Origin: Vogesella sp. LIG4
Lineage (GTDB): Bacteria; Pseudomonadota; Gammaproteobacteria; Burkholderiales; Chromobacteriaceae
DNA: 64,000 nt
Direction of reading: 5' to 3'
Assembly: GCF_900090205.1 (NCBI RefSeq)
Contig: NZ_LT607802.1
Location: forward strand, 2,160,554 to 2,224,553
Shown here: piece by piece, positions 9,924-17,652 of the stretch
Position numbering within the stretch: position 1 is the first letter of the stretch
Layout of the letters: each line of letters begins with the position of its first letter
Program-made: the position numbers and the translations under genes
Notes under the pieces: model-generated
What the model saw: only the letters and a program-made list of their open reading frames with translations
What the model was told of the DNA's origin: nothing
Database searches by the model: none

Positions 9924-9940
9924 TTTAAGACGGCGTTAAG
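9924..9940 (+). promoter_or_regulatory. PmrA-like direct repeat upstream of the GT2/ArnT-like operon
   Basis: TTTAAG (9924-9929), five bases, then GTTAAG (9935-9940) forms a direct repeat with 11-bp period. This is close to the published PmrA/BasR box (YTTAAK-N5-YTTAAK). It lies 72 bp before the ATG of the glycosyltransferase. Since PmrA controls lipid A modification genes in enterobacteria, the match in front of an ArnT-like gene is suggestive; no pmrAB homologue is adjacent. Confidence 0.5.
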
Positions 9941-10011
9941 ATGCCGCCGCTAAGGTGCGCCGTTTTGGCTGCCCGCGCACCGGCCACCCGATTGCAACCT
10001 GGAGCCTTGCC

Positions 10012-11058
10012 ATGCTTGATGCCGTTACTCCGACCACCACGCCGCCTATCATCCGCCGCAGCACGGTAGGCATGGTGGCGCGCCCCGATTCGCTGGCGGG
10101 CGTGACGGTCAGCTGCATCGTGCCCGGCCTCAACGAGCACGACAACCTGGCGCTGCTGCTGCCGCAGCTGTCGGCGTTGCTGGCGCAGCTGGGCACCAGC
10201 TGGGAAATCATCATGGTGGACGACGGCAGCACCGACGCCACCCCGCAGCTGATGGCCGAGTGGGCACAGCGCCCCGGCTTCGGCTACGTGCAGCTGTCGC
10301 GCAACTTCGGCAAGGAGGCAGCGCTCAGCGCCGGCCTGGAGGCAGCGAAAGGGGAGGTGGCGATCCTGCTGGATTCCGACATGCAGCACCCGATCTCGCT
10401 TATCCCGGTGCTGCTGGAGCGCTGGCTGGACGGCTACGACAATGTATACGCGGTGCGCGAGCATCGCGACGACGAAGGCCCGGTCAAGCGCCTGGGCTCC
10501 AACCTGTTCTACGGCCTGCTCAGCAGCACCCGCGGCGTGCGCGTGCCGCCGCATGCCGGCGATTTCCGCCTGCTGGACCGCAAGGTGGTGGATGCGCTGC
10601 TGCGCCTGCCGGAGCGCACCCGCTTCATGAAGGGCCTGTACGCCTGGGTGGGCTTCCCGTCCATCGCCGTGGACTACACCCCGGACGAGCGCCTGCACGG
10701 CACCAGCCACTACAGCATGCTGCGCCTGCTGCGGCTGGCGTTCGACGGCCTTACCGCCTTTACCACCTGGCCGCTGCGCATGGTCAGCCTGGCCGGCTTC
10801 CTGCTGGCACTGCTGTCGGTGGCTTACGGCCTGTACCTGGTAGTGAACTACTTCGTGCATGCGCACCCGTTGTCCGGCTGGACCACCATCGTGACGCTGC
10901 AGCTGTTCTCCGCCGGCATCATCCTGATCTCCATCGGCATCGTCGGCGAATACCTGGCGCGCGTGTTCGACGAGGTCAAGGGCCGCCCGCTGTACCTGGT
11001 GCGCCAACATCTTCCCAGCCGGCTGTCGTCGCCGGCCAACAACAAGGAAAACGCATGA
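10012..11058 (+). CDS. GT2 undecaprenyl-phosphate glycosyltransferase, ArnC/LgmA/FlmF2-like
   Basis: This 348-residue protein has an N-terminal GT-A domain (about residues 30-260) with VPGLNEHDN, VDDGSTDAT and the DSDMQHP metal motif. Two C-terminal membrane helices (about 262-284 and 296-325) complete the dolichol-phosphate-mannose-synthase/ArnC/GtrB architecture. Such enzymes transfer a sugar from a nucleotide donor to undecaprenyl phosphate on the cytoplasmic face. ATG 10012 has GGAG eight bases upstream. It overlaps the ArnT-like gene by ATGA and lies near GtrA and YdjC-deacetylase genes, so the carrier lipid probably receives an N-acetylated amino sugar (inference). Confidence 0.88.
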   Translation: MLDAVTPTTTPPIIRRSTVGMVARPDSLAGVTVSCIVPGLNEHDNLALLLPQLSALLAQLGTSWEIIMVDDGSTDATPQLMAEWAQRPGFGYVQLSRNFGKEAALSAGLEAAKGEVAILLDSDMQHPISLIPVLLERWLDGYDNVYAVREHRDDEGPVKRLGSNLFYGLLSSTRGVRVPPHAGDFRLLDRKVVDALLRLPERTRFMKGLYAWVGFPSIAVDYTPDERLHGTSHYSMLRLLRLAFDGLTAFTTWPLRMVSLAGFLLALLSVAYGLYLVVNYFVHAHPLSGWTTIVTLQLFSAGIILISIGIVGEYLARVFDEVKGRPLYLVRQHLPSRLSSPANNKENA

Positions 11059-12617
11059 TCTCCCAGCCACGTGACTGGCTTTCCCGCCTGCAGGCGCTAT
11101 CGCTGCCCGCCATGCTGCTGTTGGTGTTTGCCTGGCTGGCGCTGACAGCCGGCATCCGCCCGCTGATGCTGCCGGACGAAGGGCGCTATGTCGGCGTGGC
11201 CTGGGAAATGCTGTCCAGCGGCCGCCTGGAAGTACCGCTGCTCGACGGTTTGCCGTTCTTCCACAAGCCGCCGCTGTTCTACTGGCTCACTGCGCTGGGG
11301 CTCAAGCTGTTCGGGCTCAACGTGTGGGGCGCGCGCCTGGCCTCCATGATAGGTGGCACGGTAGGCGCCATCAGCCTGTGGTGGTTCCTGCGGCAGCATG
11401 TCGGCCCGCGCCGGGCGCTGCTGGCGCTGCTGGTGCTGGTGACCCAGCCGTTCTTCTTTGCCGGTTCGCAGTTCGCCAACCTGGACATGCTGGTGGCCGG
11501 CATGATTTCCGCCACCATCGTGTTCGCCGCGCATGCGGTGCTGATGGCCGAGAAAGCACAGCCTTATCGCCGCGCTCTGGCGCTGGCCTACCTGTTTGCC
11601 GCGCTGGGCATGCTGGCCAAGGGCCTGATCGGCTTCGTGCTGCCGGGCGGCGTGCTGGTGCTGTGGGTGCTGCTCACCCGCCGCTACCGCGCCATCCTCA
11701 CCCTGCTGTGGCTGCCGGGCATCGCGCTGTTCCTGGCCGCCGGCCTGCCGTGGTTCGTGGCCATGCAGCAGCAGTATCACGGCTTTTTCGATTACTTCGT
11801 GATCTACCACCACTTCAAGCGCTTCTCGCAGACCGGCTTCAACAACAGCCAGCCGTTCTGGTTCTACGTGCCGGTGCTGCTGCTGCTGGCGCTGCCGTGG
11901 TCCGGCTGGCTGTGGCAGGCCATCCGCCGCAGTGCGGGGCAGCATGGCGCGGCGCGTGATGTGCAGAGCCTGCTGCTGTGCTGGCTGGGGCTGATCCTGC
12001 TGTTCTTCTCGCTGCCTGCTTCCAAGCTGATCGGCTACATCCTGCCCACCGTGCCACCGTTGGCCGCATTGCTGTCCACCGCCTTTGCCGGCGAGGACAA
12101 GGCGCTGGTGCGCCGTGTCAGCCAGCTGACCGTGGTCGGGGCGCTGATCTGCGTGGCGGCGGTAGTGGCGGTGTCGCGGCATGATGGCGGCTCGGCGCGC
12201 CCGCTGGCGTTGCAGATGCGCAGCCAGATGGCCGCCGGCGACCGGCTGGTGATGCTGGACCAGTACCAGTACGACCTGCCGTTCTACCTGAAGCTGCAGC
12301 AGCCGGCGTGGGTGATCAGCCGCTGGCACGATGCGGATATCCCGCTGAAGGACAACTGGCGCAAGGAGCTGTACGACGCCGGCCTGTTCGACCCCGCCGC
12401 CGGCAAGGAAACGCTGCTGACCAATACCGATTTCGCCAGCCGCCTGTGCGACCAGCGCCAGGGTGGCGACTGGTGGCTGTGGGGCGACGATCAGGATGGC
12501 GGCCGCTACCCGTGGCTGGGCAAGCTGCCGCCGGCGCTGGCGCACGGCAAGCAGCGCGTGTGGCGGCTGACTCCGGCCATCAGGCAGGCTTACTGCGGAA
12601 CACCCAGTAACGGCTGA
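11055..12617 (+). CDS. ArnT-like (GT83/PMT_2) lipid A amino-sugar transferase
   Basis: This 520-residue multi-pass inner-membrane enzyme has the GT-C fold. The LPDEGRY motif in the first periplasmic loop (about residues 37-43) matches the acidic catalytic region of ArnT, and FFHKPPLFYW and QPFWFYVPV follow the family. A C-terminal periplasmic domain starts near 375. ArnT homologues move an amino sugar from undecaprenyl phosphate to lipid A phosphate, which lowers surface charge and protects against cationic peptides. With no arnBAD genes in view, the donor is more likely glucosamine or galactosamine (as for LgmB/FlmK) than aminoarabinose. It starts at ATG inside the previous stop, and its 3' end overlaps the convergent GtrA gene by 38 bp. 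Confidence 0.85.
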   Translation: MISQPRDWLSRLQALSLPAMLLLVFAWLALTAGIRPLMLPDEGRYVGVAWEMLSSGRLEVPLLDGLPFFHKPPLFYWLTALGLKLFGLNVWGARLASMIGGTVGAISLWWFLRQHVGPRRALLALLVLVTQPFFFAGSQFANLDMLVAGMISATIVFAAHAVLMAEKAQPYRRALALAYLFAALGMLAKGLIGFVLPGGVLVLWVLLTRRYRAILTLLWLPGIALFLAAGLPWFVAMQQQYHGFFDYFVIYHHFKRFSQTGFNNSQPFWFYVPVLLLLALPWSGWLWQAIRRSAGQHGAARDVQSLLLCWLGLILLFFSLPASKLIGYILPTVPPLAALLSTAFAGEDKALVRRVSQLTVVGALICVAAVVAVSRHDGGSARPLALQMRSQMAAGDRLVMLDQYQYDLPFYLKLQQPAWVISRWHDADIPLKDNWRKELYDAGLFDPAAGKETLLTNTDFASRLCDQRQGGDWWLWGDDQDGGRYPWLGKLPPALAHGKQRVWRLTPAIRQAYCGTPSNG

Positions 12618-12972
12618 GCAGGAAGGTGATGAAGGCCATGCCCAGCAACAGCAGGAACAGCAGCACGTCGTAGCGCAGTACCTGCAGATGCAGCAATAAG
12701 GCGTAGGCGGCTTCGTTCACCGCGAAGCCGCCGGCGGACACCAGGAAGAAACGGCTGCAGGCTGGCCACAACCCCACGCGCTGGTGGCGGAAGGTGAGCC
12801 GGTAATGGCCGCTGAACGACACCAGGAAGGCGACCAGCCAGCCCACCACATTGGCCAGCAGCGGCGGCAAATGCGCCAGCTCGACGCAGAGTACGGCGAT
12901 CAGCCAGTGCGTGGCGGCGGCCGCGCAGCCCACCACGATAAACCAGCTTGCTTGTTTGAAGAGTCGTGACAT
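12580..12972 (-). CDS. GtrA-family membrane protein
   Basis: This 130-residue protein has four hydrophobic helices, the GtrA/DPMS-associated family thought to flip undecaprenyl-phosphate sugars across the inner membrane. The stop lies 38 bp inside the convergent ArnT-like gene. The ATG shares bases with the ATG of the divergent YdjC gene (the four bases CATG at 12970-12973). There is only a weak ribosome site. Position between the transferase and the deacetylase suggests it flips the lipid-linked amino sugar of this cluster. Confidence 0.85.
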   Translation of the reverse strand: MSRLFKQASWFIVVGCAAAATHWLIAVLCVELAHLPPLLANVVGWLVAFLVSFSGHYRLTFRHQRVGLWPACSRFFLVSAGGFAVNEAAYALLLHLQVLRYDVLLFLLLLGMAFITFLLSRYWVFRSKPA

Positions 12973-13837
12973 GAACAGTAGCTACCAGCATCCGGCGGCA
13001 GCGCCGGCTGGGAAAGAAAAAACAGCGCGCATCGTAATCTGTGCCGACGATTTCGGCCAGTCGCCTGCCATCAACGATGGCATCGTGCAGCTGGCGCAGC
13101 AGGGCCGGCTGAGCGCGGCCAGCTGCATGACGCTGGCGCCGGCAATGACGCATCGCCTGGACGAACTCAAGGCCAGCGGCATCGCGCTTGGCCTGCACCT
13201 GAACTTCACCCAGCTGCTGGGCAGCGAGGGCTATGTGCTGCCGCTGTCGCAGCTGATCGTGAAAAGCTATCTGCGGCTGCTGGACCGTGCCGCCATCGCC
13301 CGTGAAATCCGTCGTCAGCTGGATGCTTTCGAGCAGCACGTTGGCCGCACGCCGGATTATGTTGATGGTCACCAGCACGTGCACCAGCTGCCGATGATCC
13401 GCGAGGCACTGCTGGCCGAGCTGCAGCAGCGCTACGCCGGGCGGCAGCCCTGGCTGCGCAGCACTCGCAGCAGCCCGGCGGCCAGCATGCCGGCCGCCTA
13501 CGCGCGCAAGGCAGGCATCATCGCCACGCTGGGCAGCAGCGCGCTGCAGCGCCTGGCCCGCCGCCGCGGCATGGCCATGAATGCTCATCTATTGGGGGTG
13601 TATGACTTTGCCGCCAGCGCCGACTACCCGGCACTGCTGGCGGCCTGGCTGGCCAGTGCCGGCAATGGCGACCTGCTGATGTGCCACCCGGCCAGCGCGG
13701 CTACGCCCGGCGACGAACTGGGCGAGCAGCGGGTGCGCGAATTTTCCGCGCTGTCGGCGCCGGATCTGCTGCCGGCGCTGCTGGCACGCCACCGGCTGGA
13801 AGTGGGCCACCTGCCACTGGCGGAGCAAGCCGCCTAG
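12971..13837 (+). CDS. YdjC/ChbG-family carbohydrate deacetylase, NaxD/LgmC-like
   Basis: This 288-residue YdjC-superfamily protein has the metal-binding motif ICADDFGQS (about residues 23-31), GLHLNF (about 76-81) and DGHQHVH (about 132-138). Family members remove N-acetyl groups from amino sugars, for example ChbG on chitooligosaccharides and NaxD on undecaprenyl-phosphate GalNAc before lipid A transfer. HpnK of hopanoid synthesis is another relative, but no hopanoid genes are present. Next to GT2, ArnT-like and GtrA genes, a NaxD/LgmC role is the best reading. The stop overlaps the convergent Lrp gene stop (CTAG). Confidence 0.85.
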   Translation: MNSSYQHPAAAPAGKEKTARIVICADDFGQSPAINDGIVQLAQQGRLSAASCMTLAPAMTHRLDELKASGIALGLHLNFTQLLGSEGYVLPLSQLIVKSYLRLLDRAAIAREIRRQLDAFEQHVGRTPDYVDGHQHVHQLPMIREALLAELQQRYAGRQPWLRSTRSSPAASMPAAYARKAGIIATLGSSALQRLARRRGMAMNAHLLGVYDFAASADYPALLAAWLASAGNGDLLMCHPASAATPGDELGEQRVREFSALSAPDLLPALLARHRLEVGHLPLAEQAA

Positions 13838-14286
13838 CGCCTGCCCAGCTTGATCTGCTGCAACTGCGGGTTGCTGACGATGCGGTTGATGCGAAAGCGC
13901 GTGTCGTCCAGCCAGCTGCCGGACAGCTCGCGAAAGTGCGCCAGGTCGCGGCAGCGCACCCGCAGCTGGTAGTCGAACTCGCCGCTGATCAGCCAGCAAT
14001 CCTCCACCTCCGGCGTGTCGCGCATGGTCTGCTCGAAGGCCAGCTGCGTGCCGCGCCCCAGCTTGTCGCCCAGCGCCAGCTGCGCCATCACCACCACGCT
14101 TTCCGCCTGCGGCAACACCACTTCGGCGTGGTAGCCGCGAATCACCCCGGCACGCTCCAGCTTGCGCACCCGTTCCTGGCACGGGCGGGCGGTCAGATGC
14201 ACCATTTCCGACAGCGCCTGGTAGGTGATGCGGGCATCGTGGCGCAGGATGCTGATGATCTGCAGATCGATACGGTCCAGTTGCAT
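13834..14286 (-). CDS. Lrp/AsnC-family transcriptional regulator
   Basis: This 150-residue Lrp-type regulator has an N-terminal HTH (about residues 4-52, starting LDRIDLQIISILRHDARI) and a RAM domain containing the ligand-region motif LISGEFDYQLRV. It is divergent from ctlX with a 244-bp gap, so it is a likely local regulator of citrulline or arginine use. It converges on the YdjC gene with overlapping stops. Confidence 0.9.
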   Translation of the reverse strand: MQLDRIDLQIISILRHDARITYQALSEMVHLTARPCQERVRKLERAGVIRGYHAEVVLPQAESVVVMAQLALGDKLGRGTQLAFEQTMRDTPEVEDCWLISGEFDYQLRVRCRDLAHFRELSGSWLDDTRFRINRIVSNPQLQQIKLGRR

Positions 14287-14530
14287 GGGCTTTGTCTTGT
14301 AAAAAGGAAGGCTGTGGAATCAATCGCTTGGCTGGAGCGGCCCGGCTATGCCGGATCCGGTAAAACCGGAACGAACCACTTTGCCTGACAACCTGACAGC
14401 GGAATCCGCTGTGGTCGTGAACGATAACGACTGCAAGTGTGCGTCAGCCGGGGGCGTTTCGTCGTTTATCAATGCGACACTTTTTGCACAATCCTGACAT
14501 GTTCACTTCCTGGCCTCGCCCCTTACCGCC

Positions 14531-15478
14531 ATGCAAACCACCCACCGTGTACTGATGGTCCGCCCCTGCCGTTTCGGCTTCAACCCGGATACCGCCGCCA
14601 GCAATGCCTACCAGCAGGCCACGCTGGAAGGCGAGGCGGCGCAGGCCGCCGCCGTGGCCGAATTCGATGCCTACGTGGCGCTGCTGCGCGCCAACGGCGT
14701 CACCGTGGACGTGATCCAGGACACCCCGCTGCCGCATACGCCGGATTCCATCTTCCCCAACAACTGGTTCAGCACCCATGCCGACGGCCGGCTGTTCCTG
14801 TACCCGATGGAAGGCGCCAACCGCCGCCTGGAGCGCCGCGCCGACATCGTGGCCTGGCTGCGCGGCAGTTTCGCCGCCGGCGAGCTGATCGACCTGTCCG
14901 CCGCCGAGCACCAGGGCCGCTACCTGGAGGGCACCGGCAGCATGGTGCTGGACCGGGTGCAGCGCCGCATCTATGCCGCACTGTCCAGCCGTACCCATGG
15001 TGACGAGCTGCAGGCGTTTGCCAGCCGCATCGGCTACCAGGTAACGGCATTTACCGCCACCGATGCCGCCGGGCGGCCGATCTACCATACCAATGTGCTG
15101 ATGTGCGTCGGCCCGGACTGGGCGGTGGTGTGTCTGGAGGCGGTGGAGGATGCGGAAGAACGCCGCTGCCTGCAGCAGCAGCTGCAGGCAGACGGCAAGG
15201 ACATCATTGCGATCAGCCGCGAGCAGGTGGTGGCACTGGCAGGCAATATGCTGGCGCTGCACAACGCCGCCGGCGAGCCGCTGGTGGTGCTGTCGCAGCG
15301 CGCCAGCGACGCGCTGGACGACGCGCAGCGCAGCCGCCTGGCCGGCCACGGCCGCCTGCTGACGCCGGCGATTCCGGTGATCGAAACCCTGGGCGGCGGC
15401 GGCGTGCGCTGCATGCTGGCGGAGCTGTTCCTGCCGGAACACCCCACCGCGCCGGCGGCGTTTACGCAGCGATACTGA
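14531..15478 (+). CDS. ctlX: Citrulline hydrolase-type amidinotransferase (CtlX family)
   Basis: This 315-residue protein is of the guanidino-modifying (pentein) fold. PDSIFPNNWFS (about residues 62-72) and GRYLEGTGSMVLD (about 128-140) bind the substrate guanidino or ureido group. The catalytic histidine lies in PIYHTNVLM and the nucleophile cysteine in GGGGVRCML near the C-terminus. The pattern matches CtlX, proposed to hydrolyse citrulline to ornithine, rather than arginine deiminase or DDAH. It is divergent from an Lrp regulator. The last 17 bp overlap the convergent EF-hand gene. Confidence 0.85.
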   Translation: MQTTHRVLMVRPCRFGFNPDTAASNAYQQATLEGEAAQAAAVAEFDAYVALLRANGVTVDVIQDTPLPHTPDSIFPNNWFSTHADGRLFLYPMEGANRRLERRADIVAWLRGSFAAGELIDLSAAEHQGRYLEGTGSMVLDRVQRRIYAALSSRTHGDELQAFASRIGYQVTAFTATDAAGRPIYHTNVLMCVGPDWAVVCLEAVEDAEERRCLQQQLQADGKDIIAISREQVVALAGNMLALHNAAGEPLVVLSQRASDALDDAQRSRLAGHGRLLTPAIPVIETLGGGGVRCMLAELFLPEHPTAPAAFTQRY

Positions 15479-16328
15479 GCTGACTGCTGCTGGTGCCGGA
15501 ACTGCTGCTGGTGCTGCTGTTCTGGCTGTTGCTGCTGCTGAAGTCGTCGTAGGCGCGCAGCATGCCCATCAGCCGGTGCAGCGCACGGGCCTCGGCGGCC
15601 TTGGTGCTGCTGGTGCTGTCGCTGCTGCTGGTACTGCTCGTGCTACTGCTCGTGCTACTGCTCGTGCTACTGGTGGTGCTGCTGTCCGAGCTGCTGCTGG
15701 AACTGGAGCTGGAGCTGCTGCTGTTCTGCGCCTGCTGGTAGGCCATGCTTTCCTGGAAGCTCACCTTGCCGTCGCCGTTGGTGTCGGCCTTGCTGAAGTT
15801 GGTTGACAGGCTGGAGAACAGGTTGGCCGCATTGGTGTCGCCGCTGGCGCTGGCACTGCTGGCCATGCTCGACAGCTGCGACTGGCTCATGCCGCCATCG
15901 TCGCCATCGCCGTCGCCATCCCCGCCGGAAGGTGGCGGCATGCCGCCACCTCCCATGGCCTGCATGCCTTGCATGCCGCCCATGGCCTGCATGCCCTGGG
16001 TGCGCATGGAGTTGAAGGCGCTGTCCATCTGCGACTGGATGTCCTTCAGCTTGTTGGTCAGCTCGGTCTTGGTCAGCTTGCCGTCGCCGTCGGTATCCAG
16101 CGAGGAAAACAGCTGCTGGCTGTCCGTGCTGCTGTTGCTGTCGCCCAGATTGCTCAGCGCGGTGCTGAAGTCGCTGGCCTGCAGATAGCCCTGATTCTGC
16201 GTATCCAGCGCGCTGAACACGTCGGACGCCGTCTGGCTGGCGTCCGGCCGGCGCGGGCGCTGGCCTTGCTGCATGGCAGGCATCATGGACTGATAACTGC
16301 TGCCATAGCTGCTGATTGCACTTGTCAT
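15462..16328 (-). CDS. Serine-rich EF-hand calcium-binding protein (XopAW-like)
   Basis: This 288-residue protein has two canonical EF-hand loops (DTDGDGKLTKTE and DTNGDGKVSFQE) and a degenerate one (DTQNQGYLQASD). A Gly/Met linker and an acidic DGDGDGDD run lie in the middle, and a serine/threonine low-complexity tract of some 50 residues sits near the C-terminus. There is no classical signal peptide. The layout resembles proteins annotated as the XopAW family, named for a Xanthomonas type III effector, but that name is widespread and no secretion system is nearby, so virulence should not be inferred. It is most simply a calcium-binding protein of unknown location. Confidence 0.8.
   Translation of the reverse strand: MTSAISSYGSSYQSMMPAMQQGQRPRRPDASQTASDVFSALDTQNQGYLQASDFSTALSNLGDSNSSTDSQQLFSSLDTDGDGKLTKTELTNKLKDIQSQMDSAFNSMRTQGMQAMGGMQGMQAMGGGGMPPPSGGDGDGDGDDGGMSQSQLSSMASSASASGDTNAANLFSSLSTNFSKADTNGDGKVSFQESMAYQQAQNSSSSSSSSSSSSDSSTTSSTSSSTSSSTSSTSSSDSTSSTKAAEARALHRLMGMLRAYDDFSSSNSQNSSTSSSSGTSSSQLSIAA
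15632..15667. repeat. Three 12-bp tandem repeats in the serine-rich coding tract
   Basis: The unit TACTGCTCGTGC is repeated three times in perfect tandem inside the EF-hand gene, within a longer GCTGCTG-rich stretch. Copy changes in multiples of 12 bp would lengthen or shorten the Ser/Thr tract without a frameshift. Confidence 0.85.
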
Positions 16329-16562
16329 GATTACATCTCCCTATACCCGTGGGTGCGGGCGCACGAAGGCCCACCGGGATGGCGGGCTTTTGGCAGTGTG
16401 CAAGGGCCATGTCTATAGCATGTAGGCAGTTGGTATCAGGGCCGATACAAAGGGGAGGGGACGCGCAAAACCCCCGCCTTGCCCGTCAGCCAGATACGCG
16501 GAGGCCGTTTCCTTCACGCCTTGTCTCGCCGCGACTTGGCTTGATGGGACGTCAGGATTTTT

Positions 16563-17651
16563 CTAGGACCCCAGAGGGTTGCTCTTGTCCTGCGGCAGCA
16601 GCAGGCGGGCGTTCAGGCCGCCGCCTGGCGCATTGCTCAACGACAGGCTGCCGCCCAGGCGCCGTGCCGCATCGCGGGCAATGGACAGGCCGAGGCCGGT
16701 GCCGCCGCTGTGGCGGTTACGCGACTCCTCCAGCCGTACGAAAGGTTCGAACACGCTTTCCAGCTGATCTTCCGGAATGCCGGGGCCGTAATCGCGGATA
16801 TCGATGCACAGCTCGCCGGCCTGCTGCCGCAGGGTGATTTCCACCTGGCCGCCGCCGTAGCGCATGGCGTTTTCCAGCAAATTGCCCAGGCAGCGGCGCA
16901 GGCTGTCCGGCAGGGTGTACAGCCGGCCGGCCCGGCCGTTCAGCTGCAGCTGCTGCCCCAGCTCCTGCGCGTCCTCCACCAGCGCCTGCAGCAGCGCCCC
17001 CACGTCCAGCCACTGCCACTGCTCGGTGCGCGCATCGTCGCGCAGATAGGCCAGGGTGGCGTCCAGCATTGCCGCCATGTCGTCGATATCCTTGGCCAGC
17101 TTGCCCTGCAGCGCCGGGTCGTCCAGCTGTGCGCAGCGCAGGCGGATGCGGGTGAGCGGCGTGCGCAGATCGTGCGACACCGCCGCCAGGAAGCGGCTGC
17201 GCTCGGCCATCTGCTGGCGCAGCCGGTCCTGCATGTGGTTGAACAGCCGTGCGGCCTGCCGCGTTTCCGCCGGCCCGGCTTCCTCCACCGGCGGCGCTTG
17301 CAGGTTGTCGCCCAGCCGCGCGGCGGCGTGGGTGAGCTGCTGGATGGGGCGGGCCAGGCGGCGCGCACCATACCAGGCCAGCAGGCTGATGATGGCCAGC
17401 GTCAGTACCTGCCCCAGCCAGAATTCGGGCGGGAAGTGCTGGTGCCGTGGCGGGGGCGGCGGCGGGCCGGCATGCTGGCCGGCGGCCGACATGGCCGGCG
17501 GCGGCGGTGGCTCGTGGTGCGGGGCGAATACCAGGAACAGGCTGGTCATCACCAGGTGGGTGATCAGCAGCCCGGCCGCCGCCAGGCCGAACAGGCGGGT
17601 GAACATGGTGTCGGGTACCCGCCGCAGCAGGCCTTGCATGGCTCGCAGCAT
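16563..17651 (-). CDS. Sensor histidine kinase
   Basis: This 362-residue kinase has TM1 (about residues 17-42), a very short periplasmic segment (about 43-76) rich in proline and histidine, TM2 (about 77-96) and HAMP. HisKA carries H160 in AVSHDLRTPLTR, and the HATPase domain has ENAMRYGGG (N box), RDYGPGIPE (G1) and GGTGLGLSIA (G2). The start lies directly after the response-regulator stop, so the two are translated together. With an upstream Spy/CpxP-like gene, this resembles an envelope or metal stress system of CpxAR/ZraSR type; the His/Pro loop suggests metal sensing, which is inference. Confidence 0.95.
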   Translation of the reverse strand: MLRAMQGLLRRVPDTMFTRLFGLAAAGLLITHLVMTSLFLVFAPHHEPPPPPAMSAAGQHAGPPPPPPRHQHFPPEFWLGQVLTLAIISLLAWYGARRLARPIQQLTHAAARLGDNLQAPPVEEAGPAETRQAARLFNHMQDRLRQQMAERSRFLAAVSHDLRTPLTRIRLRCAQLDDPALQGKLAKDIDDMAAMLDATLAYLRDDARTEQWQWLDVGALLQALVEDAQELGQQLQLNGRAGRLYTLPDSLRRCLGNLLENAMRYGGGQVEITLRQQAGELCIDIRDYGPGIPEDQLESVFEPFVRLEESRNRHSGGTGLGLSIARDAARRLGGSLSLSNAPGGGLNARLLLPQDKSNPLGS

Positions 17652-17652
17652 G

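Noticed and set aside
9955..10011. Upstream ATG for the GT2 gene
   Set aside because: It would overlap the regulatory region and has no ribosome site, while ATG 10012 has GGAG at good spacing.
15462..16328. Type III effector XopAW
   Set aside because: Only EF-hand layout is shared; there are no secretion genes or hrp-type promoter, so the virulence label is not supported.
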